Source: Cyclobacteriaceae bacterium
GTDB lineage: Bacteria > Bacteroidota > Bacteroidia > Cytophagales > Cyclobacteriaceae
Assembly (NCBI GenBank): GCA_030589835.1
Contig: JAUUZS010000006.1
Coordinates: 1-20,973 of the forward strand
Direction: 5' to 3'
Length of the DNA: 20,973 bases
Part shown: positions 7,658-15,463 of the stretch, one piece after another
Position numbering within the stretch: position 1 is the stretch's first letter
How the letters are laid out: each line of letters opens with the position of its first letter
Translations under genes and position numbers: made by a program
The notes under the pieces: generated by a model
Databases searched by the model: none
What the model was told of the DNA's origin: nothing
Seen by the model: the letters and a program-made list of their open reading frames with translations, nothing else

Positions 7658-9142
7658 ATGAAAACTTTTATTAAACTTTTTATATTTGTATTACTAAATT
7701 TTATACTTACAGAGTCATATTCAGCATCAGTTGATATAAGCGGTCCATCATTATTTTGCCCAGGAAGTAGCAGAGCACCACAGACATATTCACTAAGTCA
7801 TTCTGGTTTTTCTACAGTTGGTGGGTATTGGATTAGGATTACATCAGGTACTGGTTTAATTCTAGATGAAGTTGATGGTGTGTGGAAAACATCTATTTCT
7901 TATACAGGCCCAATGCTCTCAACCGTTTCGGTTGATTGGGAAGATAATTATGATGGAATTGCAGATATTGAATATACTGTATGGGGTCAAAACTGGTTAT
8001 TTCTTGGTGTAGAAAAAACCGATGTAATTAATGCTAACCTTTTAACTTCAAATCCTCCATTACCAACAATTACCCCAAGTACAACGACATTAACATGCGG
8101 GTCAACAGCATCGGTAATATTTGATGCTTCCTGGCCAACAGCTGATCAATATCAATGGACTGTATTATCTGGAGGTACAATTTCTGGAAGTTCTACTTCA
8201 ATGCGTTTAACCGTTGCAACGAATGCAACTGAAGATATCCAAGTAAAAGTAAAGGCATACAATTCTGGCTGTCAAGTGTGGTCAGGATATGAGTATAATA
8301 CCGTTACAAGACCTATTCCCACAATAAGCGCCATCTCAGGCCCTGACGAGATTTGCTATGGCGCGCCAAGCGTAGTAGATCATTCTGTGACTCATATTTT
8401 CGGAGCGGATTACGTATGGTATTCATATCCTGCGGGCAAAATTGATGTTCCCATACAAGGGTATTCAAATGCGACTGTTGAGGGGACTGCTTCAGGTACA
8501 TTTGATCTAAGAGTTAGTGTAATTGCTTGTGGTGTTACGATACCACCAAAATCAAAATCAATAACTAGTACAAGTAGTGCACCTGATGTTGACTTAGCGG
8601 AAGATCCCGAAGAAGCTTGTGCGGGCGACTGTATCGATTATCAAATGGAGGCCTATATCGGCTATGCAGTAGGCTATCAATACCGGTACAACTATGGTTT
8701 CTGGGAAGATGCCTATAGCGATGGCTCCTTTGAATTGTGCACCTCCAGTGGAGATAACGGATGGAACACCCTTGAACTAAGGGGAGAGGGTATTTGCGGA
8801 AATTATGGTGATATCACTGAATGGCAAATATTGCTGGACAATTGCTTCTATATGATGGCTATGTCGGCTGAAGACAGCCTGACCATGTCGGCGATGTCTG
8901 CGGAAGCTGAGGAGGTAATTTTATATCCAAATCCGGCAACAACGACCATGAATGTGAGCGTACCCGATGAAAGTATAGATGCAGAAATTGCAATCGTCAA
9001 TGACAAAAACGAGGTCATTACCAGGTTTAAAAACAGGAGAAAGATGTTTGCCCTGGATGCAGGGAAGCTCAATCCCGGCTATTATTATTTCATGGTCGTA
9101 AATAAGAATAAAAAAGTAACAAAACGATTCCTGGTAAAATAG
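7658..9142 (+). CDS. T9SS cargo protein with PKD/Ig-like modules and type-A sorting domain, intact paralog
   Basis: This is a secreted or surface-attached protein of 494 residues. Residues 1-23 are a signal peptide (MKTFIKLFIFVLLNFILTES). Ig/PKD-like modules begin with DISGPSLFCPGSS (26-38) and AISGPDEICYGAPSV (225-239); a further one lies between them, at about 135-215. A Cys-containing stretch follows (EEACAGDCIDYQ, 318-329, with more Cys at 361, 380 and 396). The last 75 residues (LYPNPATTTMNVSVP, then AGKLNPGYYYFMVVNKNKK and KRFLVK) form a type-A T9SS sorting domain. From about residue 220 to the end it is nearly identical to the frameshifted gene upstream (about 14 differences in the last 186 residues by hand alignment), while the first 215 residues are only loosely similar. 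So the variable, probably binding, part is N-terminal. Ligand and role are unknown. Confidence 0.88.
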   Translation: MKTFIKLFIFVLLNFILTESYSASVDISGPSLFCPGSSRAPQTYSLSHSGFSTVGGYWIRITSGTGLILDEVDGVWKTSISYTGPMLSTVSVDWEDNYDGIADIEYTVWGQNWLFLGVEKTDVINANLLTSNPPLPTITPSTTTLTCGSTASVIFDASWPTADQYQWTVLSGGTISGSSTSMRLTVATNATEDIQVKVKAYNSGCQVWSGYEYNTVTRPIPTISAISGPDEICYGAPSVVDHSVTHIFGADYVWYSYPAGKIDVPIQGYSNATVEGTASGTFDLRVSVIACGVTIPPKSKSITSTSSAPDVDLAEDPEEACAGDCIDYQMEAYIGYAVGYQYRYNYGFWEDAYSDGSFELCTSSGDNGWNTLELRGEGICGNYGDITEWQILLDNCFYMMAMSAEDSLTMSAMSAEAEEVILYPNPATTTMNVSVPDESIDAEIAIVNDKNEVITRFKNRRKMFALDAGKLNPGYYYFMVVNKNKKVTKRFLVK

Positions 9143-9165
9143 CTCATTTCAGGTTTATTTTCCCT

Positions 9166-9217
9166 TTTTAACATCATTTAACACTTCAAAATTTGAAAAA
9201 TGAAAAAGCGGAAATAA
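9166..9217 (+). promoter_or_regulatory. Conserved leader module: TTTTAACATC tandem and a five-codon mini-ORF (MKKRK)
   Basis: TTTTAACATC (9166-9175) is followed by a degenerate second copy (ATTTAACACT). Next come the inverted repeat TTCAAA-A-TTTGAA (9185-9197) and ATG AAA AAG CGG AAA TAA (9200-9217). The same order and spacing recur at 12418-12468, where the mini-ORF differs only by CGG to CGT, a silent change. The module lies about 180 bp before the CHU gene at 9396, in a 253-bp gap with no other gene. Whether the five codons are translated is unknown. Confidence 0.4.
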
Positions 9218-9262
9218 TTTGAAGTGAGTTTGGTATTATTCTTGCACGCAAATCCTTGTTGT

Positions 9263-9294
9263 CGTCATACAGAGGAGGTAACGACAGAAGGATC
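9263..9294. repeat. Partial REP-like arm
   Basis: CGTCATACAGAG (9263-9274) and AAGGATC (9288-9294) match one arm of the inverted repeat at 12561-12648 (CGTCATTCAGAG then GAATCTT). No full second arm is present. It lies at the equivalent place in the duplicated leader region. Confidence 0.3.
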
Positions 9295-9395
9295 ATTAAT
9301 TGAACTGACAAAATCAGGAAATGATTCTACTTTGAATAAGGATTTTTACATGCCATTTTATAGAACTTAAGTTATTTAATGAAAAAAATAGCAAT

Positions 9396-12122
9396 ATGAA
9401 CAAGGTAAAGACATCAGTATCAAATTTTATTTTACTGATCGTCTTTACCTTTTTCTTTTTGGCTAATGCTGCCGCACAAAAACAGGCCAACCATAGGTTT
9501 ACATAGGATTTTACTTTAGACTTTAACCATAAACCGGTTAAGATATCCCCGTCGCCTATCCCAAACACCAATACGACTGAGTTTTCAAGCATCTCCGATC
9601 ATGAGGGAAATTTATTGTTTTGCACAAACGACAAATTGGTATTTGATAAAAATTATCAGGTGATGCCAAACGGAGAAACAGGCATCTATAACAGTATGAA
9701 CAGAAATTCGCTGATCATTCCAAAGCCCGGTAGTACTCAGTTTTATATATTATCTGGATATCATAACGATTATTCGCTAAGTTATACCATAGTGGATATG
9801 AGCCTTAACAATGGCCTGGGAGATGTCTCGCAAAAAGCGAGAGTATTGCCCACAAGAACGAATGCAAAAATTGCTGCCACGGGTAACTGTGAAAAATTTT
9901 GGGTGCTGACAATACAAACTGTAGAAGGAGAAAATAAACACACACTATTTAGATATAAAATTGATGCAGACGGGCTAAACGAAAATCCTGACACCTTAAC
10001 GGTGTCTAATTATAATCAATTTGATTTGTTGAAATTTTCTCCAGATGGTAAAAAACTTGTGTTTTTGACTTCTACCAAAAAATACTTGCCCTATGGATAT
10101 CAAACTGTATTGTGTGATTTTAATATGGACGATGGATCCATCAGCAACCCGGTTTCTTTTTCTTATGAGCATGTTGTATCCGGTTATGAATTTTCTCCGG
10201 ATGGAACAAAATTATATTCAGCTGGTGGTGGTGTATATAATGAAGAATTCGGTCTATACCAATACGACGTATCCATTTCTGATTCACTGGCAATTGAGAA
10301 TAGTAAAACCATGCTATATAAAGGAAGCAGGGAATTATTTATTTACGCTCTGCAACTCACCCCGCACGGCACGATAATGGGTGAACAACATTCTGAAATC
10401 GGCAACGGCAAATCAGCCTTAATTGAATTTCCGAATAGGAAAGGGATGGACTGTTCTTTTCAAATCAATGCCCTTGATTTTTATTTTTTTGTAATGACTC
10501 CAAATTTTGTCTCTACTTTTTTTGGCCCAAACTTCGACGCTGATTTTATTGTCGATGCCGGAGAAAATATAGAAACATGCTCGGATATCAACATTCCCCT
10601 CGGGCAGGAAACCAACTACGATATCCAATACCAATGGCAGCCCGGCAACTACCTCAGCTCTACCACACAATCCAATCCTGCCTTTCTCTATCCGGATACG
10701 ATAAGCGTTGAAACCGACTTTACCTACATCCTGGAGGGTAAAAAAGGCTATTGCGAAGGCTCCGATACGGTGACCATCACCGTGCATCCCGACAAGCAGA
10801 CCCCCATCTTTGGCAGCAAGTCTGTTTGCCCGGGAGTAAGCGAAGTAGATTATTGGACAGAAGCGGATGAGCGCTTCAGCTACGAATGGAGTACAAACGG
10901 AGGAGATATTGTCGATGACCAAAATACAGATAGTATCACAGTGAACTGGGGAGCCACAAATCCCAATGCACATGTGACCCTGGTGCCCTACAACAAATTG
11001 GACTGCCCAAGCGATCCCATCGTTTTCCCTGTGCGCATCAATGTAGAATTGCAGACCGAAACACCGGCAGGCAATGAATTGATCTGCTCAAATCTTGCCA
11101 CAGAAATCCCTTATCGCATTACCAATACGAATGGATCTGTTTACACCTGGGAAAGTGATTATGGTACCATGGTAGCAGGACAGGGTACCAATGAAATCAC
11201 CATCAATTGGCCCGGAGACGGGAAGTACACGCTCTGGGTAAAGGAACAAAGCACCACCATCGACACGGTGTGTTACGGTGTATCCGATAGTTTGCTCGTC
11301 CATTTATTTACCGACTCTACCACGCTGGAGATTGACTTTGCAAGTGTGTTAGAGGAAGATGCGAACAGCTATGAACTGCAATGGTATGCCAATGATACTT
11401 CACGGATATCTAAGGAAATAGAAATCTATTTCAGCTTGTCTGCTTCCAGTTGGGAATTGATCCAATCCTCGTCTAAAGAAGAAAACGGGTATCAGTTCCG
11501 GGATTCGATCATGAATTACACTCCTATGTCATTTAAAATTGCTTCGGTCAATGGCTGTGAAGAACCCATAGAAAGTGAGGCACATACGGTCATGCACCTC
11601 GAAGGCATTGCTGACTCATCCTTAAATACCATGCACATCAATTGGACTCCCTACATCGGATGGGCAAACAATATTGAGCAGTATGAAATCTGGTATAAAA
11701 GGGATGAAGAAAACAGCTATGGCTTAGTGGCCTCTTTCAAGCCGGATCAGTTGCAATGGTCAAACAACTGGGGTACAGATGCCTTTGAGCATCATTACCG
11801 GATCAGGGCGCTACATTCCTCCTACCCCTTTGAGTCGTGGTCGAACGAACTAAAGCTGGAATTCAAACACGAAATAGAAATCCCCAATGTATTTACACCC
11901 AACGGTGATGGCATAAACGAAACGTTTTCATTTCCAAACCTGGAGTTATTCCATGACAATGAATTGATCATCGTTGACCGAAATGGGAAAGAAGTGTTCG
12001 CCAAAAACGATTATAGAGGAGATTGGACTGGCAGCCATTTGCCCTCAGACATCTATTATTATTCCTTTTATGCCCAACGAAACAACAGGTTGTACAAAGG
12101 ATGGCTGCAAATATTGAAATAA
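9396..12122 (+). pseudogene. Large surface protein with CHU/T9SS type-B C-terminal domain, interrupted by an in-frame TAG
   Basis: The natural start is ATG 9396, which opens a signal peptide (MNKVKTSVSNFILLIVFTFF..NAAAQ). TAG at 9504-9506 stops this frame after 36 codons. The same frame then runs open to TAA 12122, about 908 codons in all, and the text around the stop (QANHRFT, stop, DFTLDFNHKP) lines up with the usual NHWYFGxxxGLDFN start of this family. After it come a beta-propeller-like region (SPDGKKLVFLTS, FSPDGTKLYSAGGG), PKD/Ig-like modules (SKSVCPGVSEVDY; ITINWPGDGKYTL), an FN3-like segment (MHINWTPY...) and the type-B sorting domain (NVFTPNGDGINETF to GWLQILK). Downstream starts such as TTG 9615 would lack an export signal. 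Either the gene is dead, or the TAG is read through or is an assembly error. Composition of the coding part is normal. Confidence 0.82.
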
Positions 12123-12148
12123 GGGGAGGAAGTTGGAAGTCAGAAGAC

Positions 12149-12176
12149 GGGAGATGGGAGATGGGAGATGGGAGAA
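12149..12176. repeat. Heptanucleotide tandem repeat GGGAGAT, four copies
   Basis: GGGAGAT occurs three times exactly (12149-12169) and a fourth time with the last base changed. It starts 26 bp after the stop of the CHU gene. Purine-only heptads like this are prone to slippage. Confidence 0.85.
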
Positions 12177-12180
12177 AAAA

Positions 12181-12222
12181 ATAAGGAATAAGGAACAAGG
12201 AATAAGAAATAAGGAATAAGGG
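12181..12222. repeat. Heptanucleotide tandem repeat ATAAGGA, six copies
   Basis: Six consecutive 7-bp units (ATAAGGA, ATAAGGA, ACAAGGA, ATAAGAA, ATAAGGA, ATAAGGG) directly follow the GGGAGAT array. The unit length is the same but the unit differs. No coding role is seen, and seven is not a multiple of three. Confidence 0.85.
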
Positions 12223-12231
12223 CCCTCCTCT

Positions 12232-12258
12232 GGTCTGGGCGTCTCGCTCAGACCTTTT
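12232..12258 (+). terminator. Hairpin terminator downstream of the CHU gene
   Basis: GGTCTGGGCG (12232-12241) pairs over ten positions (one G-T) with CGCTCAGACC (12245-12254) around a TCT loop, followed by TTTT. It lies 110 bp after the CHU stop. The T-run is short. The hairpin may also be part of a REP-type repeat, since GGTCTG/CAGACC hairpins of this kind recur in some Bacteroidota genomes. Confidence 0.55.
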
Positions 12259-12335
12259 GTGAAATTAACCTCCACCCTTCGACTGCTCCTTTTGGGCATG
12301 ATAAAAGCGGATCATGACCCGATAATTATATACCA

Positions 12336-12377
12336 TTTTAACATCTTTTAACATCCGGTACCCCTTTTTTCCACCCC
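12336..12377 (+). promoter_or_regulatory. TTTTAACATC tandem plus third copy of the GTACCCC box
   Basis: TTTTAACATC is perfectly duplicated in tandem (12336-12345 and 12346-12355). Two bases later comes GTACCCCTTTTTTCCACCCC (12358-12377), the box seen twice at 5484-5535. The flanks TTTTAACATC on the left and TTGAATTTTG on the right are shared with that region. It ends at the -33 box of the promoter at 12384-12416. Confidence 0.65.
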
Positions 12378-12383
12378 TTGAAT

Positions 12384-12416
12384 TTTGCTTGTAGCAGGAA
12401 ATAGAATGTAAATTTG
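12384..12416 (+). promoter_or_regulatory. Complete Bacteroidota promoter (TTTG, 21 bp, TAAATTTG)
   Basis: TTTG (12384-12387) and TAAATTTG (12409-12416) are 21 bp apart, as at 5543-5575. The spacer sequences differ between the two promoters, so the boxes and their distance are what is kept. Transcription would begin near 12423 and run into the mini-ORF at 12451, the remnant at 12713 and then the beta-barrel genes at 12826. Confidence 0.68.
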
Positions 12417-12417
12417 A

Positions 12418-12468
12418 TCTAACATCTTTTAACACTGCAAAATTTGAATTATGAAAAAGCGTAAATAA
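12418..12468 (+). promoter_or_regulatory. Second copy of the leader module with the MKKRK mini-ORF
   Basis: TCTAACATC and TTTTAACACT (12418-12435), then CAAAATTTG, then ATG AAA AAG CGT AAA TAA (12451-12468). It aligns with 9166-9217 almost base for base. It would be at the very 5' end of the transcript from the promoter at 12384-12416. Confidence 0.4.
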
Positions 12469-12560
12469 ATTAACATTTGTTCGACAAAAAGGTATGCGAA
12501 TATCCCACATCCATAGGCGTTACATTTTATTTTGTATTACGGCCAGAGCTAAATTCTCCC

Positions 12561-12648
12561 CGTCATTCAGAGCAAAGCGATGAATCTTTATCAGAAATTG
12601 TCCGGTTTTGTTAAAGATCCCTCGGTCGTACTCTCCCTCTGGATGACG
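12561..12648. repeat. 88-bp REP-like imperfect inverted repeat
   Basis: The outer arms CGTCATTCAGAG (12561-12572) and CTCTGGATGACG (12637-12648) pair with one mismatch. Inside, GAATCTTTAT (12583-12592) pairs largely with TTAAAGATCC (12611-12620). This is the usual form of the GTCATTC...GAATGAC-type palindromic repeats of Bacteroidota. It sits between the promoter at 12384-12416 and the gene remnant at 12713. It could fold in the RNA or be a non-autonomous mobile repeat; no transposase is seen nearby. Confidence 0.65.
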
Positions 12649-12712
12649 ATACCAGGGATTATGGTTCAGGAAGTAAATTGAACTCAGGTTAATTTAATAA
12701 AAAATTGAAGAT

Positions 12713-12760
12713 ATGAACAAGGTAAAGACATCCCGGACAAGTTGGTTTTTCCTTTTGTGA
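12713..12760 (+). pseudogene. Orphan 5' remnant of a CHU-type gene (MNKVKTS...)
   Basis: ATGAACAAGGTAAAGACATC is identical to the first 20 bases of the CHU gene at 9396. About 25 bp of upstream sequence is also alike (TTTAATnAAAAAnT...). The frame continues for 15 codons as a signal-peptide start (MNKVKTSRTSWFFLL) and hits TGA at 12758. The rest of the gene is missing; the next gene is the beta-barrel pair. It shows that a second CHU-type gene or its leader once stood here. Confidence 0.65.
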
Positions 12761-12795
12761 TTTGGATTTTATAGACAGACTCTAATTAATTATCT

Positions 12796-12810
12796 CCTGC
12801 ATTATGCAGG
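12796..12810 (+). promoter_or_regulatory. Short hairpin before the beta-barrel pair
   Basis: CCTGCA (12796-12801) and TGCAGG (12805-12810) form a perfect 6-bp stem with a TTA loop, ending 15 bp before the ATG at 12826. It may affect translation or mRNA stability. It could be chance. Confidence 0.3.
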
Positions 12811-12825
12811 CTAAACTATATTGCA

Positions 12826-13461
12826 ATGAAAAGACTATTTATTTTAATTCTATTTATCGGAAGCATGAGCAGCGCCATTGCCCAACATTATGGGGGTTTT
12901 TCTTTTACTCCCTACGCAGTGGAGAATAACCATTCATATTCTAAAATTAAATTCGGGTTGAGCAATGTCAAAGACAGCAAACTCACTTTCGGGTATTCGG
13001 TGGGCTACCAGGGATTGCTTATGCCTCAAAGGAGGTTCTCCTTTGCTTATGGCATACTCTACAGCAGCTTATACAACGAAGCACAATACGACCCACCACA
13101 CTATGCCTACTCCGATGACAGACAGATTGTTTCGACAAAATTGGGAATGAGTCTCGATATAGAATCCATTGAAATGCCACTGTGGTGGAGGTATAACATA
13201 TTGAAGAACAGAAAAAAATTCCAGCCCTTTATCGCCGTTTCCACTGGGGTAGTTTATAACCTGAAAGCCCGGCAAACTTTTTACTATCTGGATAACCCGG
13301 ATAGGATATATGATTTTAATAAAGGATTGCGATTAAACCTGGATTTAGGTATTGGCGTCAATTATTATACTGACAATTGGTTGTTTACAGTCCAACCTAC
13401 ATACGGCTATAATTACGCCAGGAAACTGGGGATTGGATTTTCAATGATGAAGAAGTTTTAA
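12826..13461 (+). CDS. Outer-membrane beta-barrel protein (first of a tandem pair)
   Basis: The 211-residue exported protein has a signal peptide (MKRLFILILFIGSMSSAIA) and a mature start QHYGG. The rest alternates polar and aromatic residues in strands (FGYSVGYQGLLMPQRRFSFAYG; MPLWWRYNILK; LDLGIGVNYYTDNWLFTVQP) and ends GIGFSMMKKF, with a final Phe as in outer-membrane proteins handled by the BAM complex. Strand count and size suggest a small barrel of 8-10 strands of the PorT/OmpW-like kind found in Bacteroidota. It probably forms an operon with the paralog 17 bp downstream. The transcript may begin at 12423, far upstream. Substrate or partner is unknown; it could also be a T9SS accessory or a structural porin-like protein. 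Confidence 0.82.
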   Translation: MKRLFILILFIGSMSSAIAQHYGGFSFTPYAVENNHSYSKIKFGLSNVKDSKLTFGYSVGYQGLLMPQRRFSFAYGILYSSLYNEAQYDPPHYAYSDDRQIVSTKLGMSLDIESIEMPLWWRYNILKNRKKFQPFIAVSTGVVYNLKARQTFYYLDNPDRIYDFNKGLRLNLDLGIGVNYYTDNWLFTVQPTYGYNYARKLGIGFSMMKKF

Positions 13462-13478
13462 ACGAAACCATATTTGAC

Positions 13479-14084
13479 ATGAAAAAGCTATTCGTAATTC
13501 TACTTTTTACAGTTTCGTACCACATCGCTTCCGCTCAACATTACGGAGGAATTTATGTCGCACCAACATGGACAAAAAACAACAGTTATTTCAATTCAAG
13601 CCAAATTGACGCTAAAGATTTTACATTTGGTTATTCTGTCGGCTACCAGGGATTGATCATGCCAAAAAGAAGGTTTTCTTTTTCCTATGGATTGCAGTAT
13701 GCGTATTATTTTATTGAAGATAATCTTAAAAATGAAAATCGGAGTGCGACAACCTTTAAAAATATCATTGGCAGAAAAGTGGAGTATCGTATAATGCAAA
13801 TCCCTGCTACCTGGAGATACAATATACTTAAGGACAACAAATTTCAACCATATATTTCGGCTTCTACAACATTAATGATTCCCTTATCTCATAAAATATA
13901 TACTATAAATGAAGATGGAGAAAAAGAATTATTTTTGTCATTTCAGAATAAGATCGTTATATCACCTGATATTGGCGTTGGTGTCAACTACACTAAAAAT
14001 AATTGGATATTTAATATTCAGGGAAGCGTAAGGCCACTGTGGGAGCAATTTGGTGTTGGTTTTTCCGTGATGAAGAAGTTCTGA
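13479..14084 (+). CDS. Outer-membrane beta-barrel protein (second of a tandem pair)
   Basis: This 201-residue paralog of the preceding protein shares the layout throughout: signal peptide (MKKLFVILLFTVSYHIASA), mature start QHYGG, FGYSVGYQGLIMPKRRFSFSYG, the W-R-YNILK segment near the middle, DIGVGVNYTKNNW and a final GVGFSVMKKF. The two match best at the strands and least in the loops (residues 75-95 and 140-165), as expected for barrels whose surface loops diverge. Only 17 bp separate the genes, so they are almost certainly co-transcribed and arose by tandem duplication. A terminator lies about 85 bp downstream. Function is unknown. Confidence 0.82.
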   Translation: MKKLFVILLFTVSYHIASAQHYGGIYVAPTWTKNNSYFNSSQIDAKDFTFGYSVGYQGLIMPKRRFSFSYGLQYAYYFIEDNLKNENRSATTFKNIIGRKVEYRIMQIPATWRYNILKDNKFQPYISASTTLMIPLSHKIYTINEDGEKELFLSFQNKIVISPDIGVGVNYTKNNWIFNIQGSVRPLWEQFGVGFSVMKKF

Positions 14085-14169
14085 TGTATCACATTCCCTA
14101 CCAATAGTAGCCCTTAGGAGCTCCTTAAAATGCCATCATCATTAGTGTCAAGTCACAGATATACTAACG

Positions 14170-14190
14170 CCCCATAGCGGGGATTTTTTT
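14170..14190 (+). terminator. Probable terminator of the beta-barrel operon
   Basis: CCCC (14170-14173) and GGGG (14179-14182) close a five-base loop and are followed by A and seven T. The stem is short but all G-C. A perfect 10-bp palindrome, AGGAGCTCCT, lies just upstream at 14116-14125. Confidence 0.6.
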
Positions 14191-14293
14191 CCTTTCTTGT
14201 AATAAATAAAACATTTTTAAACCATATTTAAACATTTTAAGATTTATTTTGTAGTGTATATAACAATTTTATTAACTATCCAACAACATTACT

Positions 14294-14956
14294 ATGACAC
14301 AATTATTATCGAGTCGGTACTCTACAGAACGCTGTATGAATTCAAGCCGACGACACCAACGCTTGAGTAAGCAGGTGGTGAAGGACGAAACACTCTCCAA
14401 TCAAATCCAACCGGCAATGAACGATTGCAAAGCGAAAATGGATTTTCTACAACAAAAGTCCGATGCAAAGGAAGAAGCATATGACGACATGGTGCTTTCC
14501 GACCGACTACTTGATGACGAAATTCGATCCCTTTTTGAAGATTGCAAACAATTTGACCGGGTCAACCCGGCCGCAATGGTGCTGACCAAAATATTCCCGG
14601 ATGAGAAATTCGGGGAAATAGTTCGATTGCCCTATGCCATGGAAATTAATGAAGCAAATAAAATCGTATTGAGGCTCGAAAGCCTGGGTGTGGAACATAG
14701 CCTGGTTCCTTCTGTTGCGAAAATGCGGGACAAGATCACCGTAGCATCAACTGCACAAGAAGGGCTATCTGATGCAATTCGTGAAGAAAAAATGGCCGAA
14801 GCAGAAGTTGAAATAGCCAAAGGAGCCTTGATCAGGCAATATGAGCACAATTATCTCGATGCACGCGGGAAATATGGAAAAAGGAATACCGAAAAGCTAT
14901 TCCCTCGCATCCAATCACGCAGTACTTCTGCGGATTCAGATGAATTTGGTAGCTGA
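14294..14956 (+). CDS. Hypothetical coiled-coil protein (220 aa)
   Basis: I do not recognise a named family. The 220 residues are strongly charged and mainly helical, with no signal peptide or membrane span. Likely coiled-coil stretches are about 25-60 (LSKQVVKDETLSNQIQ...) and 150-185 (EEKMAEAEVEIAKGALIRQY). The central part (VNPAAMVLTKIFPDEKFGEI, 90-109) is less charged and may be a small folded unit. Near the end, HNYLDARGKYGKRNTEKLFP (185-204) has the look of a conserved motif. It stands alone between two terminators (14170-14190 and 15017-15049), so it is its own transcription unit. The ATG at 14294 is the first start in frame after an AT-rich leader. Its job cannot be inferred from the neighbours. 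Confidence 0.75.
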   Translation: MTQLLSSRYSTERCMNSSRRHQRLSKQVVKDETLSNQIQPAMNDCKAKMDFLQQKSDAKEEAYDDMVLSDRLLDDEIRSLFEDCKQFDRVNPAAMVLTKIFPDEKFGEIVRLPYAMEINEANKIVLRLESLGVEHSLVPSVAKMRDKITVASTAQEGLSDAIREEKMAEAEVEIAKGALIRQYEHNYLDARGKYGKRNTEKLFPRIQSRSTSADSDEFGS

Positions 14957-15016
14957 GCTTCCCGGTAAGTATAAAAGTACTGCGAAGTTTTATTTAACCA
15001 CAAAAATTATATGCGT

Positions 15017-15049
15017 AGGCCTGTCAATTTCCACATTGGCAGGCCTTTT
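15017..15049 (+). terminator. Terminator of the 14294 gene
   Basis: AGGCCTGTCAAT (15017-15028) and ATTGGCAGGCCT (15035-15046) pair over 12 bp with one T-G around a TTCCAC loop, followed by a short T-run. It lies 60 bp after the stop. Confidence 0.88.
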
Positions 15050-15463
15050 GTGTGTAGAAATGCACCAAGATGCAACTCAACATGCATTTCACGGTCGTTT
15101 AACATCGCATCACATTGCTCTCGATGGATTTTATGCCTGATATTCATCCGAGTCATATCATTTATATGAAATTCATATCTGATCTCACAAAATATCATGC
15201 TGTATCTGTAGATTCATGCATCTGCTCGGCTATTACGCATTGCAGTGACCTTTAGTTCAGGCATGAAATACCAAAAACGCAATCAGTTATTTCATTTTCA
15301 TGCGTGAAATGCATACCAATTTGCGGTGTTGTGCTTTTTCGCAGATGAAATGCATGTTGCAGGCAGCTTTGTGCCTTTGATGTGCTTTTTCTTCCATTTG
15401 TTTACCTGTCTGCTTGTGCGCACCTTGGTTTAGTGTGTGTCGGTAAAAAATTGGCAATTCCCT
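15050..15463. other. Gene-free region between converging genes, rich in TGAAATGCAT repeats
   Basis: No convincing ORF is present. The word TGAAATGCAT occurs at 15305-15314 and 15346-15355 and in inverted form (ATGCATTTCA) at 15082-15091. Partial copies (GAAATGCA at 15057, TTCATGCATC at 15213, CATGAAAT at 15262) are scattered among them. Both flanking genes end here, so these are not ordinary promoter sites. Confidence 0.5.

Noticed and set aside
10419..10973. 184-codon minus-strand ORF inside the CHU gene
   Set aside because: The longest shadow frame, but the plus strand encodes recognisable PKD-like modules here and the antisense product has no family pattern.
9615..12122. Gene starting at TTG 9615
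   Set aside because: The frame is continuous with the ATG and signal peptide at 9396 except for one TAG; the TTG start would give a cytoplasmic protein with an unusable sorting domain.
12149..12222. CRISPR array
   Set aside because: The repeats are directly adjacent 7-bp units without spacers.
14841..15140. 99-codon plus-strand ORF across the end of the 14294 gene
   Set aside because: It overlaps a real coding frame and runs through the terminator at 15017-15049.
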